The translations under genes and the position numbers were made by a program. Shown here one piece after another: positions 50,525-64,000 of a stretch of DNA of 64,000 bases; positions within the stretch are counted from its first letter, which is position 1; every line of letters starts with the position of its first letter. The stretch comes from Atrina japonica (lineage: Eukaryota; Mollusca; Bivalvia; Pterioida; Pinnidae): positions 162,654-226,653 of the forward strand of contig BROG01000913.1 of NCBI GenBank assembly GCA_030159075.1, given 5' to 3'. Under the pieces are notes generated by a model that did no database searches, was not told where the DNA came from, and saw only the letters and a program-made list of their open reading frames with translations.

Positions 50525-52070
50525 AATACCAGTATGATGTCTCATTCTTGTTGATATATGATAATATTGATATAAGACATTGTATTTCCCACTGCCATAT
50601 TTCCTTCATCGCAAACATTATTCATTCAATATTGATTAGTTTGCACGGCGGTTAACTAAATAATAAAACAAAGACAGGTAAAGCCAATTAGAAACGACGT
50701 ACATTGTTCACCAACTCACAATGTGGCTTTATCAGAACACCTTTTTCACTTGTACACAACCTTCCAATAGCTAAAAATAAGCATATCGTATGAGTAATGT
50801 CTATATCTTTTAAAGCCGCATTGATTATAAATAAAAACGTCGTTATTCTTCAGATAGCTAATTATATAGTCAACTTAGCGCTTATTCTGTGATACTCGAA
50901 GCTCTATCTTGCAAACGCATTTATTCTTATTTGTAAAGTAAAGATCTAATGTAGGGTAGCATTTGTATTTTGTATTAAAATACAATCTTAAACTTTAAGA
51001 TTGAATATTATATGAAAGCTGGGTACACAATAATACTTATCTTAACAATGATATATATGAATACATATTCATAATTATGTCATTATGATTATGATCATCA
51101 TCAGTCGTGCCATCGGGGTTGTTAACTAATCTACCCCTGAAAAACAATGAACTTTTCTGTAAATCAAAGACTCAGACCGGTCCAAATGTATCTTTAGGGG
51201 TGAATGAGTTAAACAATACGATATACATATTTTTCTGTATTCATCTTATCATAATTTGAAAGTATAGAAGTAATTTCAATATATTTACAATAATAAATCA
51301 CCCATTCAAAGGCATATATAACTGTGTGAGAATGCTTAAAAGGATATTTAAAAAAGTACTCTGATCTTGAAGTCATGATTCATGTAGTGTTACGCAGAAT
51401 AAAGTAATATTTTAAAGTAATGTTTTCCCCACTTATCGCTATCGATGCATGCTATTTGATAGGGGAAGTCATATGCCATTTTAAATAAAAATGGACCAGA
51501 TCATTTATCAGCAGATACTGTACAATCAATTATCTCACTTATTCAAATCACTTCTGTTCGCATTACTATCATCATTGTGCAATATATCAACAAGAAATGG
51601 GATTCCTTTATGTCATTCCCAGCCTTAATCTAAATCTTGTTGTCAGTAATTGCACGCTGTACCTTATCACTCTTGTATAGCTGTTATTTCAATTCCGTGA
51701 AACAGGATTTATAAAAATCCTCATTGTTTCCTCGCTTTATATCCTATATATTAAGTGCGATTGCAAAACCAGTCTGAATACGCTTTGAAACGACTAAATT
51801 AAAACTACGAGTCGTCACTGTAGAAGTGGTTCTAGTACATTAACGGTCTTCCGAAATAATACAAGAACTTTTTCATTTTTTTTTAATTATAACAAAATCG
51901 CGAAAAGAATAATGGAAGAGAGAAGAAATGGACAAACAATACATATGTTTAAAGTGCTGAAATGGTGCAGACTGTATTCAAATAAGTTTTTACTTATCTT
52001 TGAGCATGTACATTTATATGCGCTTATTATTAATGTGTATAATGCGTAAAATTGAATTAATATCGTAAGA
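50525..52070. other. Gene-poor stretch
   Basis: AT-rich, nothing recognised. Confidence 0.4.
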
Positions 52071-52072
52071 GT

Positions 52073-52873
52073 ATCCAAACTAGCACAGTGTCCAAATTGG
52101 CCGGTCCAAGATATTTCCGTTAAAAACGTGGATAATTTATTGTAATATGATTTAATTGATGTCAATAACAGTACCAGTCCTCTGTGTCAAGGTAGTTTCA
52201 AATAAAGGTATTGCCCCTTCCTGTTTTTTCCCAAATAAAACAGTATCTTAGGTGAGCCAATGCAAAACAATCGTCAGAAGGGAAAATTTATATCAAAGAA
52301 TTCCTGAAAAAGTCGATCGTGCATGTTGTATGAATAGTTACGTACTTTCATAATATCTACATTCATACTACCTTTGTGACAAATGCACTTTAAAATCACA
52401 TTTGATTCGTTTAAACACTTGTCTTTCTTATGTACTGGCCAATTTCGGTACTGACAATGTGGGAATCACACCCACATTTTCAATGTGAATGTGAACGTGA
52501 ATCTCGTAAATATGACACTTTTCAGAATGTGACTAACAGATTGGAAAATAGATATTGTTCATGATAAAACGATGCAAAAATTTAAATGTAATTCGTGATC
52601 CAAACTAGCACAGTGTCCAAATTGGCCGGTCCAAGATATTTCCGTTAAAAACGTGGATAATTTATTGTAATATGATTTAATTGATGTCAATAACAGTACC
52701 AGTCCTCTGTGTCAAGGTAGTTTCAAATAAAGGTATTGCCCCTTCCACATTTTCAATGTGAACTCACAGTGAATCTCGTAAATATGACACTTTTCAGAAT
52801 GTGACTAACAGATTGGAAAATAGATATTGTTGATGATAAAACGATGCAAAAATTTAAATGTAATTCGTGATCC
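52073..52873. repeat. Tandem duplication with internal deletion
   Basis: Block A (52073-52221, 149 bp) recurs identically at 52598-52746. Block B (52474-52601) recurs with a few changes at 52747-52873. Unit 1 is A-spacer-B, unit 2 is A-B without the spacer of about 252 bp. The unit junction shares 'atcc'. Confidence 0.85.
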
Positions 52874-52879
52874 GTTTCC

Positions 52880-53138
52880 AGCAGAATAGATTATTTATGT
52901 CGTAAAAACTCTAAGGAACTTCCTGGGTTTCTGATGAATGACACTTGGTTGTTTTTTTTTTCTTTTGCATTGTTAACATTAATGCATCATCAGAGGCTAT
53001 ACACTATATATATGGACTCCCACTCCCATGCTCTTAAATCAAAGTAATATATAATAAATACATTTCTTTGAGTCTAATTGTCACATTTATTTGATGGGAC
53101 TAATCAATATCATTTATTATCTAAGGTTAGTAAACAAA
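52880..53138. other. Gene-poor stretch
   Basis: Nothing recognised apart from a short poly-T. Confidence 0.4.
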
Positions 53139-53141
53139 AAC

Positions 53142-53159
53142 AGCACACACACACACACA

Positions 53160-53217
<58 letters not shown>
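53142..53217. repeat. Microsatellite (CA)n(TCA)n
   Basis: Short CA run followed by about 57 bp of TCA; gives a poly-His open frame that is not a gene. Confidence 0.95.
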
Positions 53218-53219
53218 TT

Positions 53220-54285
53220 TTTATTATTATCAGTATACATATTAATTTTGCTATGAATTTTTCTTCTATTTCTCCTACTTCTTCCCGGACAAGTAAGTAC
53301 AAATATGTCTTCAAAGGCTATACAAATTGTAGAAAAATTGATTAGTTTGAAGTTCTAGATATAAAAAGATTTACTTAAGTTCCTTGATGCCAATTAAACA
53401 CATTTTTTAATCCTTATGGAGTTACTAAAGAAATGCATGCTTTTGTGAACAATTTATTGGGTGAGAATCATGGATAGTATTACAAAAATTACCATGATAT
53501 AATATATTTCAATTCATACTGAGTACTTGATAAAGTTCTTATTTTAGAAACACCATAACATTAAGTTATAGTCTGGGCAAAGTAATAAACGAAGGATATA
53601 TAAAACGGTATCGTAATATACGTTATTGCGGAATGTTAGGAAAATGTAAATGTAACTGAACATATGAGTCTGATTCAACAGAAGTAATTGATTGTGTGAA
53701 ATATTGCTTGTGATAATAAATCTTCTGATAAACCCACTGTTGATGGACCGGCTTAAGTCCCCGAGAGTATACATAAACCCCTATATCTTTTCTGAAAGGC
53801 ACTTATCCACGAATTAAATTTCGCGTAAGATTAATTGCGAACTGTCTTTCTGATACTTCACATGTTTAAAGTATTATATTCACTGGTATTTATTTTCGCG
53901 ATATTTTTATTGACCTATGATATAGCGAACTTAAATCCTCCGTTAATAAAAGCAACTATACAGTATTTGTGTTGTGTAATTCAATTTTTTTTTTCGTTGC
54001 TAATGTTCATAATTTTTTCCGCTTTCAAAACCTGCAACACTAGCAACGGAAATTAACTGTGTTTTTACTACATCTGCGCACATTAACCCAGAATGAAGTG
54101 AGCTATACTCAAATGACAAGTTCTACATACGTTATCTTCATGGCTGGCTGAAAGAACATCGATCGCAAGCAATAACTAATACAATTTTCCGTCCAATAAT
54201 AGTAACACTAGCACAAGTGTAACATTAGCAACTAATGTCTTCTTTATTTCATATAACCTTTGTATAACATGAACATGGACGGAAT
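53220..54285. other. Gene-poor stretch
   Basis: Open frames of 73-76 codons here have no domain. Confidence 0.4.
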
Positions 54286-54289
54286 TATT

Positions 54290-54445
54290 TCAGTGGGACA
54301 TATTCCGTCCATGTAACGAATCTTGTGAACAAAGGACAAACATGAACGATTCAGATGTGGAGTTAAACGTCAGGTAGGAGTAAGCATTCCCTATCGACAA
54401 GTCACACACGCCGTGAGTTGTCCACAATCAAATTTGACTAAAACC
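54290..54445 (-). mobile_element. Diverged PLE 3'-end fragment
   Basis: 'gtcaggtaggagtaagcatt', 'ctatcgacaagtcacac' and 'ccgtgagttgtccaca' match the 3' UTR with substitutions. Confidence 0.5.
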
Positions 54446-54449
54446 AAGT

Positions 54450-55430
54450 AAGGGATAAATTATTTATCACCATCGGTATAAACGATTCAAGAACTTGATA
54501 ATTATAAAAAAAAGGTATTTTAACGACCGTAAAATTTGCGAAATGTTTACTTTAATCGTGATTCCTAATATTCTTGTGAAATGAAAATTCAAGGACATAG
54601 CTCTATTATCAAATAAATGTATTATTGTTAAGGTATTTTATTGACATGGAATGAACTACTATCATTGTTTGTGTTTTATTTTTTATTTTTGTTAAATAAA
54701 CGTTGGCTTGTTATTTTGTTTAAACATTCTTTTTTCCAGGTTCTGTATTGGGTTTGGTTTCTACCTAACACTATTTGTCATTTGTGTCATTATTTGAACC
54801 ATAAACATATCTAGAAATTTAAACTAGAGAATTAAACAACCTATTTAACGGTAAAGAAGTCAAAACTAAAAAGAAAACTGTGACATCATTCCCTTTATCC
54901 TGCCTTGCCGTAAGCTAATCCCTATGCACAGTTCATGTAGGATCGATTTCCTGTTTATCTACCATAATCAATTCTGTAAATACTATCTAAGGAAAATAAT
55001 TTGAAGCTCGGAATTACTTCAGAAAATAAAACAGTGTCAATGACATTTAATTTTCACTAGGAACTCTAATTTAGGAAAATTCAATAAGTCGCATATAGAA
55101 TAATTTGGTTTAACATTTCAATAAAAGTCGTTTCCATTGTAACTGAAAACATAGATATGATAATCGATATTTACCCATTTATATCGCCATTTATTTCATA
55201 AATAGAAAAGGGATGCATTTACGATTTTTTATCATTAGTAATTGTAATATAATGTCATGGTTACATAGAAAATTGGTATTGTCGCTGAAACCATTACTTA
55301 TGTTATAACTGGGTATCGATGATGATAAAATATGAAATTCAAAAATTTGATCATGAATGTAAGAATATGAGAAAGATCATAAATCTAGTAATTCATATTT
55401 CAATTGATTAAATATGTGTAGAATCAGTAT
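54450..55430. other. Gene-poor stretch
   Basis: AT-rich, nothing recognised. Confidence 0.4.
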
Positions 55431-55436
55431 ATCACG

Positions 55437-55722
<286 letters not shown>

Positions 55723-55854
55723 TCTTTTGTTTTTCCCAATTTTGGCGGTATAACGGTTTGGCAATTTATGGAGGTTTACCATTTACGATGTGTGGTCGTT
55801 ATTTATGTCTTTAATCTCTGCTGTATATCATATCCTGTTTACAACTCACTACCG

Positions 55855-55970
55855 TAAATTTGGATATTTGGCCATTGTTTAGGTTTGGCCAATTTCGCCA
55901 CCCTATTTAAATTAATGTGTTCAAAATTAATTCGTTAAAATATGCACATGTTCGATGGCCGGAAAACCTA
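55855..55970. mobile_element. Partial MITE related to 14408-14553
   Basis: Shares 'ccattgtttaggtttggcca' and 'gccaccctattta' with only one end preserved. Confidence 0.45.
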
Positions 55971-56399
55971 GATCCGTTTCTTACTTTAACCTGGAAACAT
56001 TTCTAATCTTAACTTTCATCGTTTCTGTTTAAAATAAATCTTCAATACAAAGGCTTAAGGTTTATAAACCCTATCTACTCATAATTATTTTTTGAGATGA
56101 GATAATTATTGTGCAAGTACACGAGGTGGCGATTTTTTTCAACTCTCAAGGAAATGAGATTGAAAATTGTGACACTCGATTTGCGATCGTAATATGAAGT
56201 AAACAAGCGACTGTCGACATAAAAAAAAAATTCTAACATCTGTTTATACACCTGGTCTGGCGATATGATCGAGGGATTTGATATGCATAATTGACCATTT
56301 GTACCGGATAATAAGTGGCGGATGACAGTATGCGGGTTTTGGCGCTATAAGGATATATATGGGAGGACATTTGTTCATTAAGATATACTGGTGTTATGC

Positions 56400-56632
56400 G
56401 GGTTTGGCGTATACACTTTATACCTGGAAATTCACCTCCCGTTTAATTTCTTCCACCCCCCTCCTTAGATGAGATGGTGAATGTAGAATGAAAGTGAAAT
56501 TTTCAAACTTAATAATTGAAGCACAAATATACATACCATCCATGAGATGACTGTGATCTTGGTAGAATTTAAGACGATTGAATATGCTTTCTGCCGCACA
56601 AGGGCGAAAAAAATATTTGCAGGTATACAGTA
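56400..56632. mobile_element. MITE of the 'aattttcgct' family, diverged
   Basis: Start 'acctggaaattcacctcccg', middle 'agaatttaagacgattgaat', end 'caggtatacagtat'. Confidence 0.5.
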
Positions 56633-56639
56633 TGATATT

Positions 56640-57505
56640 GAGGGTTTGTTTGTTTTAATGGTTTAGGCGTATTTATTTACTAGTTATTTTTTATCTCAAT
56701 ACCTGTTTTATAATATAATGTGATTGTCGGTCTGATTGCTTTGTTTGTTTAGTGATTTTTTGCCTCAAGAATTGTTCATGTGTAACGGGAGTATCATCAA
56801 CTAAAAGTTTGATTCATGCGAGAGTGTAGATTATTTAACATGTTACCCTTCCCATAATACAGGACCTATATTTCAAATCACATTGGAAATGAGACTATTG
56901 CAAGTTATGCTGATTGCGAGGCTGAAGCCTTGGCAGATGTCCAAAATGCATATACTTTATACATAGTCTGGGAAATAAGAATTAAAAAGAATCAGTCTGT
57001 ATTTTGTTTTGTCTCATATACAAACCATTAAATGGATACTGTAAAAGTATTAATATCTCAAAAACATGCGAAGAGTGATGTTGTTTCACCCCTGTTAGTT
57101 GAGATCAACATGTAATAGTTACTTAACTGCAGTAATAAAATATCTCATCAGCTCGTCAAGATAGTGGCCACTGATGTTAACCCACGATCGTGTTTTCCAT
57201 CATTTAACAGAAAAGATAAATTTTACCTCTTTGAATACAACAGTGTGATTTCTAAGAGATTAGCTGTTCGTTAGATTGATTGCAATGATATTCTAGTCAG
57301 GAATACTTTACGAGATCGGTCTTGCTTTCTAATGCGAGAGTTATTGTCTTTCAACATGATACTCGCCGTCGCAATCACTCTCTTATCAACGCTTTAAGAG
57401 AATGGACTAATGAAAAGGACAATGATTGCATTTGCTGCTGAAACATGGCAAATGTGCACTGAATGTAAAATACTGAGAGGTGATGAATCAAATCACGAAT
57501 TTGAC
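56640..57505. other. Gene-poor stretch
   Basis: Nothing recognised. Confidence 0.4.
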
Positions 57506-57509
57506 TTGC

Positions 57510-57650
57510 ATGTTGTTTTACTCCACATTTCGTAGTGGTGGAGTGAGATAACAGGGTTAGAATGTACTTGAAAAGAGACCATCGGTCTATCGCAAGTAAA
57601 CTGGCAAACTTTCTCACCAAATCAAAATAGGTTTAAGCGTCACTAAAGGT
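57510..57650 (-). mobile_element. Partial tRNA-derived SINE (body and tail)
   Basis: 'gtggtggagtgagataacag' and 'cgcaagtaaactggcaaact' match the SINE body; the tRNA head is missing. Confidence 0.55.
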
Positions 57651-57659
57651 AAGACAGTA

Positions 57660-58865
57660 CAAAGTTTAAGCAAAATACGAGTGGACAAATAAAGGGTAGG
57701 GTAAATAACAAATAAGTCATCTCTGCCTCAAAATCAGAGCCTTCCACTTTTGCTCAACCACTATGTACCCCTTCAAGCTGTCATGGAATAATGTGAAACG
57801 TCTTACTTCTGGAAAGTTAAAGGGGCTAATATCTTTTTATTTACTACTGACTTATCGTTGTACATCGATATTTTTAGCACATTTGTTTGCAAAACACAAG
57901 TAACGCCCATTTAAATATTAAAATACATATAACCCGACAGATAAAACTAAATGCGATATAAGCAGTGATTATTTTGTACCCTGACATATAGACGATAATA
58001 TGATAAAATCTGTGTTCAAATACATTGTCAAACACGCAAAACGTTGTAAAAGATCGTCATTCCGAAGTTATTTGTTTTATAAGAATTTAAATTTTCCCGC
58101 GCCTTAAAAATACCAGCTGTATTTCCGTATGCAATGACCTTTCAGATAAACTCTTTCGCTATATCAAATATACTTCGTAATTCTGTCAGGGGATCTCGGT
58201 CCTTTAAGCGCTCGGACTATGTTAAAGTAGGCCAATTTTTATGTGTTTCATATTTATTTTTTAAACACAGGACGTGATTTTTATTGGAAAGTGCATGTAT
58301 TATGTAAAATACATGTATGTGCATTTCAACGCTATTTTAAATACCTGAAGAAAATCGAATGAATATATGAAGAGATCCCAGAGAGATCTTGGCGCCAACC
58401 ATGGAATGTTCTATGTCTGATCTATGACAGACTGTTTCTTCTCTTCTTTCCTCTTATTTTGTGTCTCATCATTGAATTTGAACGTAAATCCATATTTCTG
58501 TGAAATACTTTTTCAACAGATTAAACTGAATCTGAACTTGAACTGGACATATTACATTTTAAGAGAGGATGGCCATATGAATAGCCCACCATCTGTTGGT
58601 GATGGGCTAATAAATATATCAGGTCACTAAAAGAAAGTTTCCCGGTCTTTAATGTTACCTTGAATGTTGACGTTGACAAAATCAAAACAATATAACTGTG
58701 AAAAGTATGTGTACCTCATGTTTTACAATCGCGCCGCCATGTTCAATAGAGTTGGGTAGTTCATGATCATATGTGTCAAGGATGATAAAGCTGAGAATGT
58801 GATGGGACGAGTTAAAAATTGGTCGCGATCACCCGATATACCCAGCACGTGGACAGTTTCAGAAA
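57660..58865. other. Gene-poor stretch
   Basis: Nothing recognised. Confidence 0.4.
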
Positions 58866-58869
58866 TATA

Positions 58870-59165
58870 AAACATCTCAGATAATAAAGTATAAATCTAT
58901 AGGATGTCTAGGACACATATACAAATCCGGCAAAAATGGACAAACACGGACCTCTGGAAACCAAAAGGTAGGATCAGGTGCCATGGGGAAGTAAGCATCT
59001 CCTGTCGACCGGTCACACCCGCCTTGAGTCCACAGTCAAGTCCAAATGAAATACTTGAGGAACCCATCCTCATCACAATTGGTACAGACGTCTCAACAAC
59101 CGCCAACGAAAAGGCAACTCAACATTTGACCCAGTGAAACAGAGTAATCGCAAACAAGATTATTT
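58870..59165 (-). mobile_element. PLE 3' UTR and last RT codons
   Basis: Good match to the 3' UTR of the 0.8- and 23.6-kb copies, extending only to the end of the RT frame. Confidence 0.7.
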
Positions 59166-59169
59166 TTCC

Positions 59170-60675
59170 GACGGTATGTTTTGAAACGACGAAAAGACCA
59201 ACTTTGCCTGCTTTAGGTATGAAATGATGATAAATAAATAAATAAATAAATGAAAAATAAACGCAACGGGTTATAAGAATAAAATGTATATCAACTGCAA
59301 ATAGCACGTGTATATTGGTCATCGGTATTCTTCGTAAAAAGCAGACAAATACTGATATTACGGTTTACGTTTGCAATTTTGTTGCAATTTTACACAGACA
59401 TTTGTTATTCTAACCACCAGACGGTCTCTTTGGAATATATATGAGATAGAATATCATATAAAAAGGACATGTAAAGTATTTCACCTAGGACAGCTCATAT
59501 TACTTTAACACTCGGAATAATCATGTTTTCTATTACAATAGCTCTAAAAGCATATACTTGTATTTGTTGGTTTTCTGTGTATCATGTTTAGTGTAGTAGT
59601 GCGATATGCTATTGCATAAAATGTACGGTCTTTTGTACGTGTATGCCTTCATTGGGTATATCGTCGCCTAAATTTGGTTTACCTCCTACAATTATGTCAT
59701 ATGTCAGTATGATAATGACATTATAGTGCAAGTAAATAATATCTGTCTCCAAATCACACAAACTATTTTGGTATATAAAATACAAAACCCACCGTATGAT
59801 ATAGATATACAATGTAATTGACAACAATAATATTACTAACGCTTCGTGAGGATTTCAGAGTAGAGCTATCCCTCAGATAGCTGAGATTCAGCCTCTACAG
59901 CTCTCTGCTGTTTATAATGGTAGTAATTCGTGTTTTGATAAAATAAATGTGGGAGAAATACCAGTATTAATGAACGTTTAATAATGGAAGACAAGCGTTC
60001 AATGTATAAAGAACTATATGTAATGAACAGGATATTTACTTATGTGACTAAAACATTTTCAACATTTTAACGAAAGCTACAATGACATGGGTACATTGAA
60101 TATGCCAGTGTTGGATGCTTTGTTAATTAGTAAAGTGGCAATTTGAAAAGCACGGATTTATATACATGTTACACCAGCACCGTAGATAAATTGGGACTGA
60201 ATTAAATGATCTTTTATCAATCGGCGAATAATTTCATAGCAACATTTGATAATTATTTGACGAATGAACACTTAACAGAGAGTGCATTTATTGTTAAGAT
60301 GGATGACGTAGCCATGGGTATTCGAAAGGTTTAGTTCAATGAACATGAATTTCAGTTCTGTTTTGATAAGTGATTTTTAAGACTTTATAAGCTGTATAAA
60401 GAAACTACCGTATAAGCAGACATTTTAGCGAGAACCCAGTTTTTGCATTATTAGGGACGTTGTTGAGATACCTATATTGAATCGATACAATTCATTTTTT
60501 ATCGTAGGTTAGTTATCTATTTTTAATCATAGAAGCGCTAGAATAACTTCTCGCTAAAATTATATACAATATTTTAGGACAAAACGATGAATTTGCGTAC
60601 GGCTAAAATTTCCACTTTTTCTAATCTCTGATTTTTAAATTTCCTACCTCCTGTAACATTTATCCTTTGCTTTAG
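59170..60675. other. Gene-poor stretch
   Basis: Contains an (AAAT)5 run at 59234-59253; the 60410-60615 patch has degraded 'agcga..ctaaaattt' words of a MITE. Nothing else recognised. Confidence 0.35.
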
Positions 60676-60679
60676 TATT

Positions 60680-60694
60680 ATATATATATGTATA

Positions 60695-60775
<81 letters not shown>
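60680..60775. repeat. (TA)n microsatellite
   Basis: TA run with two TATG interruptions at its left end. Confidence 0.95.
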
Positions 60776-60778
<3 letters not shown>

Positions 60779-60829
60779 AGAATATGTATACATGTACATT
60801 GTACGCTAATGATGCATGATGATTACAAA

Positions 60830-60955
60830 AAATATCATACGCCAAAGTATAAATCTTTTGGATTTCCAAGATATAGATACAAATCTGGTAAAAAAATTAA
60901 GAGGTCAAGAGGTGGGATCAGTTGTGATGGAGGAGTAAGCAGCGCCTGTTGATGT
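60830..60955 (-). mobile_element. PLE 3'-end fragment
   Basis: 'caaagtataaatc', 'gatacaaatc' and 'gaggtgggatcagt' in the order of the 3' UTR, inserted next to (TA)n. Confidence 0.55.
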
Positions 60956-60959
60956 TGAA

Positions 60960-62765
60960 AATGAAATAACTAAATAATAGTGATAAAAAGTTGTGTGACG
61001 AATATAGGCTCGAGTTTAATCATATTGAACTGTATTGAATTCCAACACCACTCAAATTTACTTAGCCTTATCATACATAATTTAACAGTACTTCAATAAC
61101 TTATATCAAATCACACGTTCAACAGACATTTTAATACATTATGTACTAATGAATGTCTTTTACATTCACAAATTATATAGCCTTTCCGAGTAAAAAGAAG
61201 GTTTTGTTAAGACAAAGCTCTCTGTTATGTACACAGAATGTTACACGCCCATTAAACTATACCACGTAAAAAATACTAGTTGTCCAATACCAAATTTCCA
61301 GAATTGATGTATATTCAGAGGTGCTTTTCCTAAGACCAGCGATATAATAGTAAAGCTTTACATAAGACCTTGCTGCAAGACTTCAAAACGTTAAACGTTA
61401 AGCTAAGATCTACTGTTTTTTCTTTATCTTTCTTTATGGAATGTCTTTCTCGGTAGCTATACAATTTATTTTCTATTCATTAATTATTTATGTCGTTATT
61501 TATGCATGTATCTTAGCATTCATTTGGACTAAAGTAGGTAACGGAAATCTAGTAGCATGTATTTTTTCAGAGCCTGATAGAATTAACTAAAACGGTGCTA
61601 TTTTATGGTTCATTTAGGTTTCATCTTTAACAATAAATGATGATTTTTATTTTACTAGAATTGCAATCTCCGGCTTGTTTAATACTTCCATCTGTATATA
61701 AGCGTTTTGTTCGAATGGTTAGAAATATGTTAACTTATCTGGTCCAGTATATCGAAATCTGTTAATTGCGCCTGCAGAAAATGCATGTTACATGTGTATG
61801 TAACTCACGTTATTTATACGATTTAGAACACCTTAAAATATGTTTTAGTCTGGAACGCATATCATGATTAGCTGACGAAATAAATCATGGTGTATGGCTT
61901 TTTTCAGGACGAATCATTTGGGAATGAAATACAGAATGATGTGTTTGACTATAGTGTTACTTATAGGCAAGAACAGACTTGAATGAATTTGGACAGAATA
62001 AACCATCTATTTTTAATTCTTTCATGCAAATACCGCGTTGTATGTCATAGTATTGCGAATTTCATATGAATAACTAACCCAGAAAATTCAGTCTTTATAT
62101 TCCACTCACTTACGATTGCTTCATTAATCAACTGGATAATTTTGACTGGAGGAGGTTTCTGTAATCATTCCAATTAACAAATGACTTGATTTTGTAAGTG
62201 TTTTGTCACTATTGAATAATGACGGACATAACCATTAGGCGTTCTGAACCTTCCCGATCATTACCGAAAAAGAGCCTATCGCAGCATAAGTATTTTCATC
62301 TAGTGAAAGGTAAATTATCGATGTATGTGCGGTTTTAGACACCTTGAATTTTTAATTCTTGATTATATTGACAAACAGAAAAAAAATTGTCGTGTCTGTC
62401 GACCTTCAAACATTTTTACTCTGCGTTTCACAACATAACCAGTTTCTAGTCATTAAATTACCATTTTATTGCATCTTTTCAATCATGCAAATGAAGAAAA
62501 CGAGCTTTATACAAATCGCAACTAACATACTTGTGTGGTAATTTTATATATCAAACGAGATGCATACATCTTAAGTAGGAGCAAAGATTTATAGTCACTA
62601 TTTCCAAATGGAAATGGTATGACTAAAAGATATGGTAATCCATCACCAATATGGACAAACAGTAGAAATAATAATCCAGACTTCATTCGCACATTGTACA
62701 ATTTTATATCCAGTGGCCAATGACAGAACACCCATTAACCAACGAAAGTATCATACATCATTAAA
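60960..62765. other. Gene-poor stretch
   Basis: AT-rich, nothing recognised. Confidence 0.4.
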
Positions 62766-62769
62766 AGAC

Positions 62770-62945
62770 AGTTGAATCTCTCCTAGTGGCCTCTTCACCT
62801 ATCAGACAACCTCGGATTTACGGTAATATGTACTCAGTTTAAGTTATACAAGTTAATATACTCACTCCAGAAACCACCTTGCTAATGAGACCACACTGAG
62901 TCCGTCCGTTGAGTGGATGATCTTAATAGCAAGCTCGATATGTAT
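62770..62945. mobile_element. 'agaccac'-family miniature element
   Basis: 'agaccacactgagtccgtc' and 'cttaatagcaagctc' parallel the 34.9-35.2 kb copy. Confidence 0.45.
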
Positions 62946-63104
62946 ATAAATATTTGGACGTTTTAAGGATAACAATGAAAAGTAGAAAATAACGGTTTTG
63001 TTTTGATTACCATATTCAATTTCAGATCTCAAATGTGTGTTATCATAAAACTGTTCTAGAGTTTATTTCACTTGTGTTCCATATCCTTCTTTTTTTTAGC
63101 TCAC

Positions 63105-64000
63105 CTGGCTAATGCCAGGGTGAGATTTTGCCATCACTTTGCGTCAATCGTCCGTCCGTCCGTCTGTCCATCCATCGCCCGTCCGTCTGGCGTAAACTTT
63201 TATTCAAAGATCTTCTCCTCTGAAACTACTGAGCCAGTTGGAACCAAAGTTGGTCACAATAGTCTTTGGTTGGTCCTCTGTAAAAAAGGCATTTTTCAGA
63301 TTCGCACCTCATCCAAGAGGGCCGCCAGCAGGGAACATAACTTAACATAATTTCTCTGGAACTACTATCCCAATTGAAACCAAACTTTCTCCTAATGGTC
63401 CTTCGATGGACCCTTTTAAAAATGTGTCCGCCAAGTCTAGGTGCTATCCAAGATGGCCGTAAGCAGGAAACATAGATTAACATTGGATCATATCGGAACA
63501 CTTTCAAAGATCTTCTCCTCTGAAACTACTGAGCCTATTGGAATCAAACTTAATCTCAATGGTCATTGGGTGGTCCCCTGTAGAAAAGATGGTTTCAGGA
63601 CTGCATCTCATCCAAGATGGCTGCCAGCAAGGAACAAATTTAAAATTGGGACATATGGGAAAACACATTAACAGATCTTTTTTCTGGAACTGCTATCCCT
63701 ATTTAAACCAAACTTGGTCATTATGGTCCTTGGATGAACCCATGTAAAAATGTGTTCGACAGGTTCAGGTGCTTTCGTAGATGGCCTCAAGCAGGAAACA
63801 TAGATTAACATAGCACCATATGGGAACACTTTCAAAGATCTTATCTGAAACTACTGAGTCATATAGAACCAAACTTGGTCACAATAGTCTTTGCGTGGTC
63901 CCTTGTAAAAAGGTGTTTTTCATGCTCGCACCTCATCCAAGATGGCCACTAGAAAGGGACATAATTCAACATTGGGCCCTATTGGAAAACACATTTACAG
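63105..64000. repeat. 150/300-bp tandem repeat, continues past window
   Basis: Word 'tcaaagatctt' recurs at 63203, 63503 and 63832. An alternate half-unit ('tctggaactactatccc' type) lies near 63352 and 63670, so the basic unit is about 150 bp with a 300-bp higher order. 'catccaagatggc' recurs in each unit. The repeat stays open in some frames, but nothing marks it as a gene. Confidence 0.8.

Overview
This is a eukaryotic window: spliced genes with GT/AG introns, very AT-rich intergenic DNA, long (TA)n, (GA)n and (CA)n microsatellites, and many decayed retroelements and miniature transposons. Two tandem shematrin-like genes (secreted Gly/Tyr-rich shell-matrix proteins with a basic C-terminal tail ending in Tyr) point to a pteriomorph bivalve, most likely a pearl oyster (Pinctada or a close relative). 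The species is inferred from the protein type only.

Layout. 0.8-2.7 kb: decayed Penelope-like retroelement (PLE), minus strand. 3.4-5.4 kb: shematrin-like gene A, minus, three exons, TATA promoter. 6.6-10.5 kb: a dispersed and tandem repeat family (unit about 345-361 bp) whose minus strand carries type I hammerhead-ribozyme-like motifs; three consecutive units sit inside an element with 40-bp terminal inverted repeats (6967-8291). 11.5 kb: MITE and microsatellites. 12.7-15.6 kb: shematrin-like gene B, minus, same exon plan, with homologous promoter and 3' UTR. 17.7-24.6 kb: tRNA-derived SINEs, PLE fragments, compound microsatellites, a palindromic element. 29.7-36.9 kb: complete seven-exon HSPA13 (STCH, ER-associated Hsp70-family ATPase), minus, 432 codons, with SINEs and MITEs in its introns. 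37.3-40.7 kb: two copies of a 1.56-kb sequence in direct orientation. 40.9-64.0 kb: mostly non-coding repeats, with another PLE fragment (46.5-47.4 kb), more hammerhead-like relics (45.6, 48.6, 49.5 kb), a rearranged local duplication (52.1-52.9 kb) and, at the right edge, a 150/300-bp tandem repeat that continues out of the window.

Only three genes are well supported. They belong to two unrelated jobs: biomineralisation (the shematrin pair, co-oriented paralogues with conserved core promoters, so probably co-expressed in mantle) and endoplasmic-reticulum proteostasis (HSPA13). The most interesting non-gene feature is the hammerhead-bearing repeat array between the shematrins. It resembles the self-cleaving satellite/retrozyme-type repeats known from newt, schistosome and bivalve genomes, but here it lies within a TIR-bounded element. 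At least two of its motifs (8022-8074 and 9927-9972) keep the catalytic core and cleavage triplet. All calls were made by eye from the sequence; no alignment or search was run.
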